Origin: Micromonospora sp. R77
GTDB lineage: Bacteria; Actinomycetota; Actinomycetes; Mycobacteriales; Micromonosporaceae
Length of the DNA stretch: 64,000 bases
NCBI RefSeq assembly: GCF_022747945.1
Contig: NZ_JALDST010000001.1
Span: forward strand, 6,448,001 to 6,512,000
Reading direction: 5' to 3'
Made by a program: the position numbers and the translations under genes. The notes beneath the pieces were generated by a model. That model saw only the letters and a program-made list of their open reading frames with translations, was not told the DNA's origin and made no database searches. Positions 54,077-62,109 of this stretch are shown here, piece after piece. How positions within the stretch are numbered: the stretch's first letter is position 1; each line of letters begins with the position of its first letter.

Positions 54077-54583
54077 GTGACCGGACCACCCGACCGCGCG
54101 GCGTTGGGCACCCTGCTGCGCCACGTCCTCGACCTGCTCGACGGCGACGTGGCCGCCGTCTACGCCGACCTCGGCCGCACCGACTACCGGCCCCGCTTCT
54201 CGCCGCTGGTGCGGGTGCTGGTCGCCGACGGGCCGCTGCCGATCCGCGACCTGGCGGCCCGGGTCGGGGTCACCCACTCCGCGGCCAGCCAGACCGTCGC
54301 GCAGATGCGCCGCGCCGGACTGGTCGACGTCGCGCCCGGCCGGGACGCCCGGCAGCGGGTGGTCACCCTCACCGACCGGGCGTCCGCGCTGCTGCCGGTG
54401 ATCGAGGCCGAGTGGGCGGCCACCACCGCTGCGATGCGGCAGCTCGACGCCGAGCTGCCGGTGCCCCTCGCCGACGAGCTGTACGCCGTGCTGGCCGCGT
54501 TGCGTCGCCGGCCGCTGCGCGCCCGGATCACCGACACCGGCCTGGCCGTACGCCGTACGGGCGACGGTACAGTCGGCGAGTGA
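54077..54583 (+). CDS. MarR family transcriptional regulator
   Basis: 168 residues. PRFSPLVRVLVADGPLPIRD, LAARVGVTHSAASQTVAQMR (recognition helix) and GLVDVAPGRDARQRVVTLTD (wing) are MarR features; the final part (RRPLRARITDTGLAVRR) is a basic tail. GTG 54077 is the leaderless start. It probably binds the 18-bp palindrome before it. The TetR gene's GTG overlaps its stop. Confidence 0.9.
   Translation: MTGPPDRAALGTLLRHVLDLLDGDVAAVYADLGRTDYRPRFSPLVRVLVADGPLPIRDLAARVGVTHSAASQTVAQMRRAGLVDVAPGRDARQRVVTLTDRASALLPVIEAEWAATTAAMRQLDAELPVPLADELYAVLAALRRRPLRARITDTGLAVRRTGDGTVGE
54568..54573 (+). promoter_or_regulatory. -10 box before the TetR gene
   Basis: TACAGT, 6 nt before GTG 54580, within the end of the MarR gene; a leaderless internal promoter in addition to coupling. 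Confidence 0.5.
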
Positions 54584-55374
54584 CCATCGAGTACAGCGGC
54601 ACCGGCGACCCGGCCCGCAGCCTCGCCCTGCTCTGGCGTACCCGGGACAAGCCCAGCCGCCGCGGCGGCGACCTCGGCGTGGAACGGATCGTGCGCGCCG
54701 CCATCGAGGTCGCCGACGCCGAAGGCCTCGCCGCGCTGTCCATGCGCCGCGTCGCCGAACGCCTCGGCGTGGGCACCATGTCGCTCTACACCCACGTGCC
54801 CGGCAAGGGCGAACTGCTCGACGTCATGCTCGACACCGTGTACGGCGAGACCGCCCGCCCCGACGACGTGCCCGGCGGCTGGCGCGGCCGGCTCACCCAG
54901 ATCGCCCGGGAGAACTTCGCGCTCTACCTGCGCCACCCGTGGCTGCTGCAGGTCGCCACCACCCGCCCACCGCTGGGCCCCCAGGTCACCGCCAAGTACG
55001 AGTACGAACTGCGCGCCGTCGACGGCATCGGCCTGACCGACCTCGAGATGGACGCCGTCGTCACCCTCGTCACCGGCTACGTGCACGGCGCGGTACGCGG
55101 CGCCGTCGAGGCCGCCCAGGCCGCCGCACGCACCGGCATGACCGACGAACAGTGGTGGCAGGCCCACGCCCCCTACCTGGACACGGTCCTCGACCCGCGG
55201 CGGTTCCCCCTCGCCGCCCGGGTCGGCACCGCCGCCGGGCAGGAGTACCAGGCCGCCACCGACCCCGACCGCGCCTTCGCCTTCGGCCTCGCACGCATCC
55301 TCGACGGCGTCGAGGTGCTCCTGCGTGACCGCGACACGACGGGCGGGAACACCCGCAGCGCCTCCGACCGATAG
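54580..55374 (+). CDS. TetR family transcriptional regulator
   Basis: 264 residues. IVRAAIEVADAEGLAALSMR and RVAERLGVGTMSLYTHVPGK are the TetR helix-turn-helix with LYTHVPGK as the recognition-helix end. A long TetR_C ligand domain follows (VVTLVTGYVHGAVRGAVEAA, VGTAAGQEYQAATDPDRAFAFGLARILDG). GTG overlaps the MarR stop and also has its own -10 box. TetR and MarR regulators together, with no permease between, suggest control of pip or of genes elsewhere. Confidence 0.92.
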   Translation: MTIEYSGTGDPARSLALLWRTRDKPSRRGGDLGVERIVRAAIEVADAEGLAALSMRRVAERLGVGTMSLYTHVPGKGELLDVMLDTVYGETARPDDVPGGWRGRLTQIARENFALYLRHPWLLQVATTRPPLGPQVTAKYEYELRAVDGIGLTDLEMDAVVTLVTGYVHGAVRGAVEAAQAAARTGMTDEQWWQAHAPYLDTVLDPRRFPLAARVGTAAGQEYQAATDPDRAFAFGLARILDGVEVLLRDRDTTGGNTRSASDR

Positions 55375-55377
55375 CCT
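55372..55377 (+). promoter_or_regulatory. -10 box of def
   Basis: TAGCCT, 6 nt before ATG 55384; leaderless. It overlaps the stop of the TetR gene. Confidence 0.6.
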
Positions 55378-55383
55378 TCCGGC

Positions 55384-55893
55384 ATGACCATGCGCCCCAT
55401 CCGGATCATCGGCGACCCCGTGCTGCGCACCCCCTGCGAGCCGGTGACCAGCTTCGACGCCGACCTGCGCGCCCTGGTGACGGACCTGATGGACACGCTG
55501 CTCGGCGCGCCCGGCCGCGCCGGCGTGGCCGCCCCGCAGATCGGCGTCAACGCCCAGGTGTTCGTCTACGACGCCGACGGCCACCGCGGCCACCTGGTCA
55601 ACCCGACCCTGGAGCTGTCCGAGGAACTCCAGGACGACGACGAGGGCTGCCTGTCCATCCCCGGCCTGTACTTCCCGACGTCCCGGGCCATGCACGCCAC
55701 CGCCCACGGCGTCGACCAGCACGGCCAGCCGCTGACCATCTCCGGCAGCGGCTTCCTGGCCCGCGCCCTGCAGCACGAGACCGACCACCTGCACGGGCGC
55801 CTCTACGTCGACACGCTGCGCGGCGACACCCGCCGCAAGGCCCTGCGGGAGATCCGCGCCGGCCGGTTCGACTCACCCAGCCGCCACCACTGA
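55384..55893 (+). CDS. def: Peptide deformylase
   Basis: 169 residues with all three motifs: GVAAPQIGVN (motif 1, GxGxAAxQ), EGCLSIPG (motif 2, EGCLS with the metal Cys) and QHETDHLHG (motif 3, HExDH). It removes the formyl group from nascent proteins using a divalent metal. Motif 1 begins GVAAPQIG, the usual actinobacterial form. Leaderless start. Converges with an acetyltransferase. Confidence 0.95.
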   Translation: MTMRPIRIIGDPVLRTPCEPVTSFDADLRALVTDLMDTLLGAPGRAGVAAPQIGVNAQVFVYDADGHRGHLVNPTLELSEELQDDDEGCLSIPGLYFPTSRAMHATAHGVDQHGQPLTISGSGFLARALQHETDHLHGRLYVDTLRGDTRRKALREIRAGRFDSPSRHH

Positions 55894-55940
55894 CCACCTC
55901 ACCTGGCGGCTGGGCCGGGCACGCCGGGCAGCCGCGCCGG

Positions 55941-56714
55941 TCACGCACGGAACCGGAGCCCGCACTCCACGAAGCCCTCGACCCGGGTGAAGCCCAACCG
56001 CTCGTACAGCCGCACCGCGGCGAGGTTGTCCGCCCGCACGTTCAGGGCGACATGGTCGACGCCGTCGCGCAGCCGGCCGCACAGCGCCGCCACCGCGGCC
56101 GAGGCCAGGCCCCGCCCGCGTACCCGGGGATGGGTGGTGACGTTGCCGAGGGCGGCCACCCGCCAGGCGGGGGACCACACGTGCACCCCGGCGACCGCCA
56201 CCAGCTCCCCGCCGTCGCGGACACCCACGTACTGGCCGGTGTCGAGCATCCGCGGATCGAACCAGTTACCCGGATAGGCGGCCGCGTAGAGCGCCAGCAA
56301 CGCCGGCAGGTCCGCACGCCCCAGCACCTCGCCCGCCGGCGCGACCGTGGCCAGCCGCGCCGGATCGGTCAACGCCATCCGATGGTGGTCGGCCGCCTCC
56401 GTCACCACGAACCGGTCGGTCAGCGCCGCGGACAGGCCGGGGGACAGGTGCGCCCACAACCGCGCCGGCAGCACCGGCGCCAGCTCGGCCAGCAGCGCCG
56501 CCAGCTCCGCGCGGTCCGCCGGCCCGCCGAACGCCAGCAGCGTCGGCAGCTCCACCCCGTGATAGAGCAGCGCCACCTGGTCGCCGCGCCGGAACCACGA
56601 CGTGTACGGCCAGAAGAAGTCGTCCAGGTCACCCAGCTGATAGGCGTGGCGTACCGGATCCCGGGCCAGCAGCGCGGCCAGGACGGTGCGGTCGTGTTCG
56701 GCGCGTACCGGCAT
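55941..56714 (-). CDS. GNAT-type acetyltransferase
   Basis: 257 residues. The C-terminal half is GNAT: GVRDGGELVAVAGVHVWSPA, VTTHPRVRGRGLASAAVAAL (acetyl-CoA loop R-G-R-G-L-A), VALNVRADNLAAVRLYERLG and FTRVEGFVECG. The N-terminal 110 residues form a second, degenerate domain, as in FR47-type proteins. Acyl acceptor unknown. Starts 5 nt after the HxlR stop, so the two are one operon. Confidence 0.9.
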   Translation of the reverse strand: MPVRAEHDRTVLAALLARDPVRHAYQLGDLDDFFWPYTSWFRRGDQVALLYHGVELPTLLAFGGPADRAELAALLAELAPVLPARLWAHLSPGLSAALTDRFVVTEAADHHRMALTDPARLATVAPAGEVLGRADLPALLALYAAAYPGNWFDPRMLDTGQYVGVRDGGELVAVAGVHVWSPAWRVAALGNVTTHPRVRGRGLASAAVAALCGRLRDGVDHVALNVRADNLAAVRLYERLGFTRVEGFVECGLRFRA

Positions 56715-56719
56715 CGCGG

Positions 56720-57079
56720 TCAGCAGCCGCCGCGCGGCCCGGCAGCGGGCAGGTTCTCCTGCGCCCAGTGGGCGAGCGCGTCCAACGCCGGCAGCAGCGC
56801 CCCGCCCCGCTCGGTCAGCTGGTAGGTGACCCCCAGCGGGGGACCCTCCCGCACCGTACGCGACACCAGCCCCACCCGGCACAGCTCACCGAGCCGGTCG
56901 GACAGCACCGACTCGCTGATGCCCGGCAGCGCGCGGGTCAGCTCGGCGAACCCGGCGGGACCGTGGGCCAGGGTGCCCAGCAGGATCCCGTTCCACCGCT
57001 TGCCGAGGAACGCGAAGGCCCGGGCGAGACCCGCGTCGCACGCCCGCGGCGTTCCCCCCACTTCCGGCCCGACCGTCAT
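56720..57079 (-). CDS. HxlR family transcriptional regulator
   Basis: 119 residues. FAFLGKRWNGILLGTLAHGP, FAELTRALPGISESVLSDRL and ELCRVGLVSRTVREGPPLGV then YQLTERGGALLPALDALAHW: the HxlR winged helix (W..LL.L..G..RF.EL...GIS...L). Cys25 near the N-terminus (RACDAG) is at the position used for thiol or quinone sensing in HypR/QorR-like members. Leaderless ATG. It is divergent from the nitroreductase, its likely target. Confidence 0.9.
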   Translation of the reverse strand: MTVGPEVGGTPRACDAGLARAFAFLGKRWNGILLGTLAHGPAGFAELTRALPGISESVLSDRLGELCRVGLVSRTVREGPPLGVTYQLTERGGALLPALDALAHWAQENLPAAGPRGGC

Positions 57080-57085
57080 GGCACC

Positions 57086-57091
57086 AGGATA
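57086..57091 (-). promoter_or_regulatory. -10 box of the HxlR gene
   Basis: TATCCT on the minus strand, 6 nt before ATG 57079. The 99 bp between the divergent starts also hold AGCTAGCT and a TACCGT box (57136-57141) for the nitroreductase. Confidence 0.6.
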
Positions 57092-57178
57092 CGGGCCCCA
57101 CCGACAGCGCAAGCCACTTCTAAAAAGCTAGCTGCTACCGTTCATGGAGCCATCTCTCCCACCCCTGAGGAGCCCCCC

Positions 57179-57778
57179 ATGAACAACCCCATCACCCTGC
57201 ACCCCGACGCACAGGCACAACTGTTCACCGACGCCCGCACCGCCAACACCTTCACCGACGAACCCGTCACCGACGACCAACTGCGCGCCATCTTCGACCT
57301 CGCCAAATACCCACCCACCGCCGCCAACACCCAACCCCTGCGCGTGCTCTACATCCGCGACGGCGAACCCCGCGAACGCCTCCTCACCCACATGTCCGAA
57401 GGCAACCGCGCCAAGACCGCCGCCGCCCCCGTCGTCGCCGTCCTCGCCGCCGACACCAACTTCCACGACCACATCCCACACGTCTTCCCGATCCGCCCCC
57501 AGATGCGCGACAGCCTCGCCGACGACCCCGCCGGCCGCGAACAGATGGCCCGCTTCAACGCCACCCTGCAGATCGGCTACTGGCTCCTCGCCGTCCGCGC
57601 CGCCGGCCTCGCCGCCGGACCCATGGCCGGCTTCGACACCCACGGCGTCGACAAGGACTTCTTCGCCGACAACGGCTGGAAATCCCTCCTCGTGGTCAAC
57701 CTCGGCAAGCCCGGCCCCGACGCCTGGTACCCCCGACTGCCCCGCCTCGACTACGACGACGTCGTCCGACACGCCTGA
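57179..57778 (+). CDS. Malonic semialdehyde reductase/nitroreductase family protein
   Basis: 199 residues. LFTDARTANTFTDEPVTDDQ, AIFDLAKYPPTAANTQPLRV and AAGLAAGPMAGFDTHGVDKDFF then LLVVNLGKPGPDAWYPRLPR: FMN-dependent RutE/nitroreductase fold (R-T-x-N-x-F ... P-T-x-x-N-x-Q-P). RutE reduces malonic semialdehyde in pyrimidine breakdown; here the neighbours give no pathway, so a general FMN reductase is as likely. GAGGAG precedes ATG. Probably controlled by the divergent HxlR protein, as is common for nitroreductases and quinone reductases. Confidence 0.9.
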   Translation: MNNPITLHPDAQAQLFTDARTANTFTDEPVTDDQLRAIFDLAKYPPTAANTQPLRVLYIRDGEPRERLLTHMSEGNRAKTAAAPVVAVLAADTNFHDHIPHVFPIRPQMRDSLADDPAGREQMARFNATLQIGYWLLAVRAAGLAAGPMAGFDTHGVDKDFFADNGWKSLLVVNLGKPGPDAWYPRLPRLDYDDVVRHA

Positions 57779-57791
57779 CCCGGCGACCCAC

Positions 57792-58565
57792 TCAACCGGC
57801 CAACCACTGGTCATGACCCAGCTTGGCCACCAACGCCAACACCACCACCAACAACACCACCCGCACGAAGCCGGAGCCGCGCCGCAACGCCATCCGCGCC
57901 CCCAGCGCGGCTCCGGCGACGTTGCACACCGCCATCCCCGCACCCAGCAACCACCACACGTGCCCCGTCGCGCCGAACACCACCAACGCACCCAAATTCG
58001 TGCCGGCGTTCACCACCTTCGCCATCGCCGACCCGTGCACGAAATCCGCCCCCACCAACCCGGTGAACGCCAACACCAGGAACGTCCCCGTCCCCGGCCC
58101 GATCAACCCGTCGTACAGGGCCACACCCAACCCCGCCACCGCCACCGCCACGACCACCCGCCCCCGGGTCCGCCGCGCCGGCTGCGCCACCACCCCCAAC
58201 CGCGGCCGACACAACACCAACACCGCCACCGCCACCAACACCACCAACACCACCGGCCGGTACGCCCCCGCCGGCACCGCCCCCGCCAACGCCGCACCCA
58301 ACCCCGCCGTCACCACCGCCAACCCCGCCGACGGCCCCGCCACCACCCAGTCCACCTTCGTCCGCCGCGCATACGTCACCGCCGCCGTCGACGTACCGAA
58401 GATCGCCGCCAACTTGTTCGTGCCCAACGCCGTCGCCACCGGCAACCCCGGCGCCGCCACCAACAACGCCGGCAACAACAACAACCCACCACCACCCACC
58501 ACGGCGTCCACCCAACCCGCCATGGCGGCCGCAGCCAACAGAGTGCCCAGCGACAGAGGATCCAC
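57792..58565 (-). CDS. TauE/SafE-family membrane transporter
   Basis: 257 residues, about eight membrane helices: AAAMAGWVDAVVGGGGLLLL, LGTNKLAAIFGTSTAAVTYA (the GTNKLA repeat), VALYDGLIGPGTGTFLVLAF and VVNAGTNLGALVVFGATGHV (second repeat). TauE/SafE proteins export sulfite, sulfoacetate or related anions. Codon use is extreme: long G/T-rich runs on the coding strand. Start GTG 58565 gives the usual N-terminus DPLSLGTLL; GTG 58595 is possible. A 28-residue membrane peptide precedes it. Confidence 0.9.
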   Translation of the reverse strand: MDPLSLGTLLAAAAMAGWVDAVVGGGGLLLLPALLVAAPGLPVATALGTNKLAAIFGTSTAAVTYARRTKVDWVVAGPSAGLAVVTAGLGAALAGAVPAGAYRPVVLVVLVAVAVLVLCRPRLGVVAQPARRTRGRVVVAVAVAGLGVALYDGLIGPGTGTFLVLAFTGLVGADFVHGSAMAKVVNAGTNLGALVVFGATGHVWWLLGAGMAVCNVAGAALGARMALRRGSGFVRVVLLVVVLALVAKLGHDQWLAG

Positions 58566-58619
58566 GGGCGGCCATTCTTCCCACCACCCCACCACCCACG
58601 AGAACCCCTGTGGCCAGCC

Positions 58620-58706
58620 TCACCGACCCCGCCGCCGCCGCAACCACACCCCCAACCAACCCACCGCCACGAACACCAGCACCGAACACAGCAACGCCCT
58701 CACCAT
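58620..58706 (-). CDS. Putative 28-residue membrane peptide
   Basis: MVRALLCSVLVFVAVGWLGV then WLRRRRGR: one hydrophobic helix and a basic C-terminus. ATG has GGGAGGG 7 nt upstream, among the best ribosome sites in the window. Its stop lies 55 nt before the transporter start at 58565, so it may be a small subunit or leader for TauE. Too short for certainty. Confidence 0.45.
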   Translation of the reverse strand: MVRALLCSVLVFVAVGWLGVWLRRRRGR

Positions 58707-58729
58707 CCAGCAACCCTCCCACGCCGACG

Positions 58730-58735
58730 TAGGGT
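58730..58735 (+). promoter_or_regulatory. -10 box of a leaderless promoter
   Basis: TAGGGT, 6 nt before GTG 58742. Confidence 0.6.
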
Positions 58736-58741
58736 GAACAG

Positions 58742-59521
58742 GTGCGCCTGGCCACCTTCAACCTGCTGCACGGACGATCCCTCACCGACGGACTCGTCAA
58801 CCCCGACCGGCTCGCCGCCGCCGTCACCGCCCTCGACGCCGACGTCCTCGCCCTCCAGGAAGTCGACCGCGACCAGACCCGCAGCGGCAACCTCGACCTC
58901 ACCGCCATCGCCGCCCACGCCCTCGACGCCCCCGAACACCGCTTCGCCGCCGCCGTCGTCGGCACCCCCGGCGAACAGTTCCGCCCCCTCACCCACGACG
59001 ACGACGGCCACGGCGAACCCCTCTACGGCGTCGGCCTCGTCAGCCGCCACCCCGTACGCACCTGGCAGGTCACCCGCCTCCGCCCCGCCCCCGTCCGCTC
59101 ACCCGTCTACATCCCCGGACCCGACGGCGGACTCATCCTCCTGCGCGACGAACCCCGCGTCGTCCTCGCCGCCGTCCTCGACACCCCACACGGCCCCCTC
59201 ACCGTCGCCGCCACCCACCTGTCCTTCGTCCCCGGCTGGAACCTCCTCCAACTCCGCCGCGTCGTCCGGGCCCTGCGCACCCTGCCCGCCCCCCGGATCC
59301 TCCTCGGCGACCTCAACCTCCCCGCCGCACCCGCCGCGCTGCTCACCCGCTGGCAACCCCTCGGCCGACGCCCCACCTACCCGGCCGGACAACCCCGCGT
59401 GCAACTCGACCACATCCTCGCCGACCGCCACGGCCTCGACCGGCTCCCACCCGTCACCGCCGTCGACACCCCACCCTCCACCATCTCCGACCACCGGCCC
59501 CTCGTCGTCGACCTCGGCTGA
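58742..59521 (+). CDS. Endonuclease/exonuclease/phosphatase family protein
   Basis: 259 residues. MRLATFNLLHGRSLTDGLVN (metal Asn), DADVLALQEVDR (catalytic Glu), VAATHLSFVPGWNLLQLRRV, ILLGDLNLPA (D-x-N) and TISDHRPLVVDL (S-D-H) are the five EEP motifs in order. The family includes DNases, phosphodiesterases and sphingomyelinases; no signal peptide here, so cytoplasmic. GTG start is leaderless. Followed by an uncoded 120 bp before the DHFR-like gene. Confidence 0.92.
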   Translation: MRLATFNLLHGRSLTDGLVNPDRLAAAVTALDADVLALQEVDRDQTRSGNLDLTAIAAHALDAPEHRFAAAVVGTPGEQFRPLTHDDDGHGEPLYGVGLVSRHPVRTWQVTRLRPAPVRSPVYIPGPDGGLILLRDEPRVVLAAVLDTPHGPLTVAATHLSFVPGWNLLQLRRVVRALRTLPAPRILLGDLNLPAAPAALLTRWQPLGRRPTYPAGQPRVQLDHILADRHGLDRLPPVTAVDTPPSTISDHRPLVVDLG

Positions 59522-59642
59522 ACCACCGACCACCCGCCCCAGCTCAACCGCACAGCTGCCGCAGCCCGACAGGCAGCTCGACGCCCGCCCCGGAGCAGCC
59601 CCGGAAGGCACAAGAGCCCCCCAGGGCTGCCCCGAGAACCGG

Positions 59643-60287
59643 TCACCTCCGCCAGAACAGATGGTGCGTCACCCCGCTCGGACTGGGCACCACCTCCAGG
59701 TGAAACCGATCGAGCAACTCATCGGGTGACTCCCACAGACGCACCCCGGACCCGAGCCGCACCGGCGAAACCGCCACATGCAGGGTGTCGACAAGATCGG
59801 CGTCGAGGAACTGCCGGATGGTGGTGACCCCACCGCCGAGCCGGACGTCCTTGCCCTGCGCCGCCTCCCGGGCCTGTCCGAGGACCGAGGCAGGATCGCC
59901 GCCGACGAAATGGAACGTCGTGTCGGACAGCGTGAACGAAGGGCGCCCGTAGTGGGTCATCACGAACACCGGAGTGCGGAACGGCGGCTCGTCACCCCAC
60001 CAGCCGCGCCACTCATGGTCCTGCCACGGCCCGCGCTGCGGACCGAACTTGTTGCGGCCCATGATCTCGGCACCGATGTCACGGGCGTAGTCCCGCGTCA
60101 GGTAGTCATCGAGACCCCGGCTGCCCCCGGGATCGGTGCGCATGGGCCAACTCGCCGTGGCACCGGCCCAGGCGAACAGCCGCTCGGGCTCCACATGACC
60201 GAACGGCCGCTCAAGGGTCTGGTCCTCACCGGCACCGATTCCGTCACTCGAGACATTGAAGTTCTGGACTCTCAACAACTGCACCAT
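59643..60287 (-). CDS. Dihydrofolate reductase-fold (RibD-like) protein
   Basis: 214 residues. LRVQNFNVSSDGIGAGEDQT is the DHFR/RibD_C N-terminus, IMGRNKFGPQRGPWQDHEWR and PVFVMTHYGRPSFTLSDTTF follow, then VRLGGGVTTIRQFLDADLVD (NADPH-binding GGG). These YyaP/RibD-like proteins reduce small substrates with NADPH but are not true folate reductases. ATG has a near-perfect AAGGAGGAACAT. No linked pathway genes. Confidence 0.9.
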   Translation of the reverse strand: MVQLLRVQNFNVSSDGIGAGEDQTLERPFGHVEPERLFAWAGATASWPMRTDPGGSRGLDDYLTRDYARDIGAEIMGRNKFGPQRGPWQDHEWRGWWGDEPPFRTPVFVMTHYGRPSFTLSDTTFHFVGGDPASVLGQAREAAQGKDVRLGGGVTTIRQFLDADLVDTLHVAVSPVRLGSGVRLWESPDELLDRFHLEVVPSPSGVTHHLFWRR

Positions 60288-60443
60288 ATGTTCCTCCTTG
60301 ACGGTGACAACCGTGGTGAGACGTGGATCGTCACCGTGAGGTCGGAGCCGACCGACCGATCCCGACCCCGCACCGGCAGAATCACCTGATCCGCGCCCGC
60401 GCGGCTCCTCCACCAGGGCCCACCCGACGCACCCCGCGGCCAC

Positions 60444-61439
60444 TCACCCCGACCGCTCCACCACCAGACCCGCCAACGCCCGATTCGTGCGGTTGGACGC
60501 CACCGCCGCCCGCTGCTGACCCGCCGTCACCTCGATGTACGTCTGCGACGACGCCAACGACGCATGACCCAGCAACCGCATGATCTCCGCCGCACCCGCC
60601 CCGTCCTCCGCCAACCGCGTGGCGAACGTGTGCCGCAACGCGTGCAACCGCGCACCACGCGGCACCCGGTCACCGATGCCCGCCCGCCGGTAACACGACT
60701 CCACCAGGTACTGCAGACCACCCCGGCGCAGCGGCTCACCCCGCCGATCCACCAGCAACGCCGAATCCGGCCGGACGCTGCGCGACCCGAACCGACGCGC
60801 CCGACTGTCCAGATAGTCCCGCACCGCCCGGTCCAGGCCCGCCTCGATCGGCACCACCCGCGGACGACCGCCCTTGCCGGCCACCTCGACCCGCCGCTCG
60901 CCCTCCCGCCCGCCCAGCGACGACACCCGCAACGCCAGCAGCTCGGACAGGCGCAGCCCGGCGCAGAGCGCCAGCGCCAGCACCGCCACATCCCGCTCGG
61001 GCCACGGGTCGCGCTGCCGACCGTCCTCGCGGGCCACCGCGGCGAGCAGCTGCTCGGGGGTGTCCTCACCGCGCAGCGGCTTCGGGCGGGGGAGTGGCGT
61101 ACGAGGGCGGCCCACCGCCGGCATCGGATTTCCCGGCACGACCCCCTCGGCGACCAGGAAGGTGAAGAAGCTGTTCCAGGTCGACCAGGCGCGGTGCACG
61201 GAGGCTGCGGCGCGGGGAGTGGCGAACGAGGCGAACGCCGACCGCATGACGCGGGGGGAGAGGGCGGTGACCGGCACGGCGTCGAGGGGGAGTGCGCGGT
61301 CCTCGGCGACCAGCCGTGCGACGGCGACGAGGTCCCGCCGGTAGGCGGCCAGGGTGTGGGGGGAGGGCTTGCGGGTGGCCCGGGCCGTCAGGAACTCCTC
61401 GATCAGCGTTCCGAGCATTTCGCCCGTTTTGTCATGCAT
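60444..61439 (-). CDS. Tyrosine recombinase (XerC/D-like integrase)
   Basis: 331 residues. N-terminal SAM-like domain (FLTARATRKPSPHTLAAYRR). Catalytic residues are complete: ALCAGLRLSELLALR (Arg I), GKGGRPRVVPIEAGLDRAVR (Lys), LHALRHTFATRLAEDG (H-x-x-R), LLGHASLASSQTYIEV (His and nucleophile Tyr). It cuts and joins DNA at short palindromic sites. No phage or transposon genes and no adjacent tRNA are seen, so it stands alone. The chosen ATG lies in a 26-bp palindrome and has TAATAT 5 nt upstream. The long open frame upstream of it is not used. Confidence 0.88.
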   Translation of the reverse strand: MHDKTGEMLGTLIEEFLTARATRKPSPHTLAAYRRDLVAVARLVAEDRALPLDAVPVTALSPRVMRSAFASFATPRAAASVHRAWSTWNSFFTFLVAEGVVPGNPMPAVGRPRTPLPRPKPLRGEDTPEQLLAAVAREDGRQRDPWPERDVAVLALALCAGLRLSELLALRVSSLGGREGERRVEVAGKGGRPRVVPIEAGLDRAVRDYLDSRARRFGSRSVRPDSALLVDRRGEPLRRGGLQYLVESCYRRAGIGDRVPRGARLHALRHTFATRLAEDGAGAAEIMRLLGHASLASSQTYIEVTAGQQRAAVASNRTNRALAGLVVERSG

Positions 61440-61457
61440 AAGGGATATTATGCATGA
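61432..61457. promoter_or_regulatory. 26-bp palindrome at the recombinase start
   Basis: TCATGCATAA (61432-61441) and TTATGCATGA (61448-61457) are perfect 10-bp arms around GGGATA. It covers the -10 region (TAATAT) and the ATG of the recombinase, so a bound protein would block expression. It is also the size of a tyrosine-recombinase core site (two arms with a 6-8 bp centre). AT-rich in a GC-rich genome. Confidence 0.75.
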
Positions 61458-61508
61458 TTTTCGCGTCCGGGCAACGGTGGGGAAGGGGAGCGGCCTACCG
61501 TGAGCGGG

Positions 61509-62099
61509 GTGCGGGTGCAGCGGTACGTCCTGACGGGAGCGCCCGGGGCGGGCAAGACGACCATCCTGGCGCAGTTGCGGCGGCGCGGCCGGCAGGTCGT
61601 CGCGGAGGCCGCCACGGACGTGATCGCCGACCGCCAGGCCGCGGGTTGCGACGAGCCGTGGCGACGGGACGACTTCCTGGACCTGGTGGTCGCGGAGCAG
61701 GCCCGCCGGCAGCGGGCGCAGCCGCCGGGCAGCCCGCAGGTGTACGACCGTTCGCCGCTGTGCACCCTGGCCCTGGCGCGTCATCAGGGTCGCGCGGTCA
61801 CGCCGGCGCTCGCCGCCGAGGTGGCGCGGATCCGTCGTGACGGCATCTACCAGCGGCAGGTCTTTCTCGTCCAGCCGTTGGGCTTCGTCACCCGCACGGC
61901 GGCCCGGCGGATCGGTGTGGCCGAGGCGCTGGCCTTCGGCCGGCTGCACGAGCAGGTCTACCGGGAGCACGGCCACGAGCTGGTCGTGGTGCCGCCGGGT
62001 CCGGTGGGTGAGCGGGTGGACCTGATCGAGGAGCACCTGCGCCGCTGGGCGGCCCCACCCGTCCCGGGAGAGGGCCCCGACCAGGTTCACTTTACATAA
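61509..62099 (+). CDS. P-loop AAA-type ATPase (NadR/AAA_28-like)
   Basis: 196 residues. YVLTGAPGAGKTTILAQLRR is the Walker A P loop; the body (EAATDVIADRQAAGCDEPWR, VYDRSPLCTLALARHQGRAV, IYQRQVFLVQPLGFVTRTAA, LHEQVYREHGHELVVVPPGP) matches the AAA_28 kinase-like NTPases. These phosphorylate or hydrolyse NTPs on unknown substrates. A TACCGT box (61496-61501) ends 7 nt before GTG 61509; GTG 61500 is also in frame. It is divergent from the recombinase and sits between two AT-rich palindromes. Confidence 0.82.
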   Translation: MRVQRYVLTGAPGAGKTTILAQLRRRGRQVVAEAATDVIADRQAAGCDEPWRRDDFLDLVVAEQARRQRAQPPGSPQVYDRSPLCTLALARHQGRAVTPALAAEVARIRRDGIYQRQVFLVQPLGFVTRTAARRIGVAEALAFGRLHEQVYREHGHELVVVPPGPVGERVDLIEEHLRRWAAPPVPGEGPDQVHFT

Positions 62100-62109
62100 T
62101 GTGCATTAT
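62096..62109. repeat. 14-bp AT-rich palindrome at the ATPase stop codon
   Basis: ATAATG-TG-CATTAT, perfect 6-bp arms. The TAA of the ATPase gene lies inside it. It shares TGCAT/ATAA elements with the palindrome at 61432-61457, about 650 bp away on the other side of the ATPase. Confidence 0.6.

Noticed and set aside
60444..62090. Extension of the recombinase frame by 217 codons upstream
   Set aside because: The recombinase family starts at the MHDK methionine; the extension is antisense to the ATPase gene and has no conserved content.
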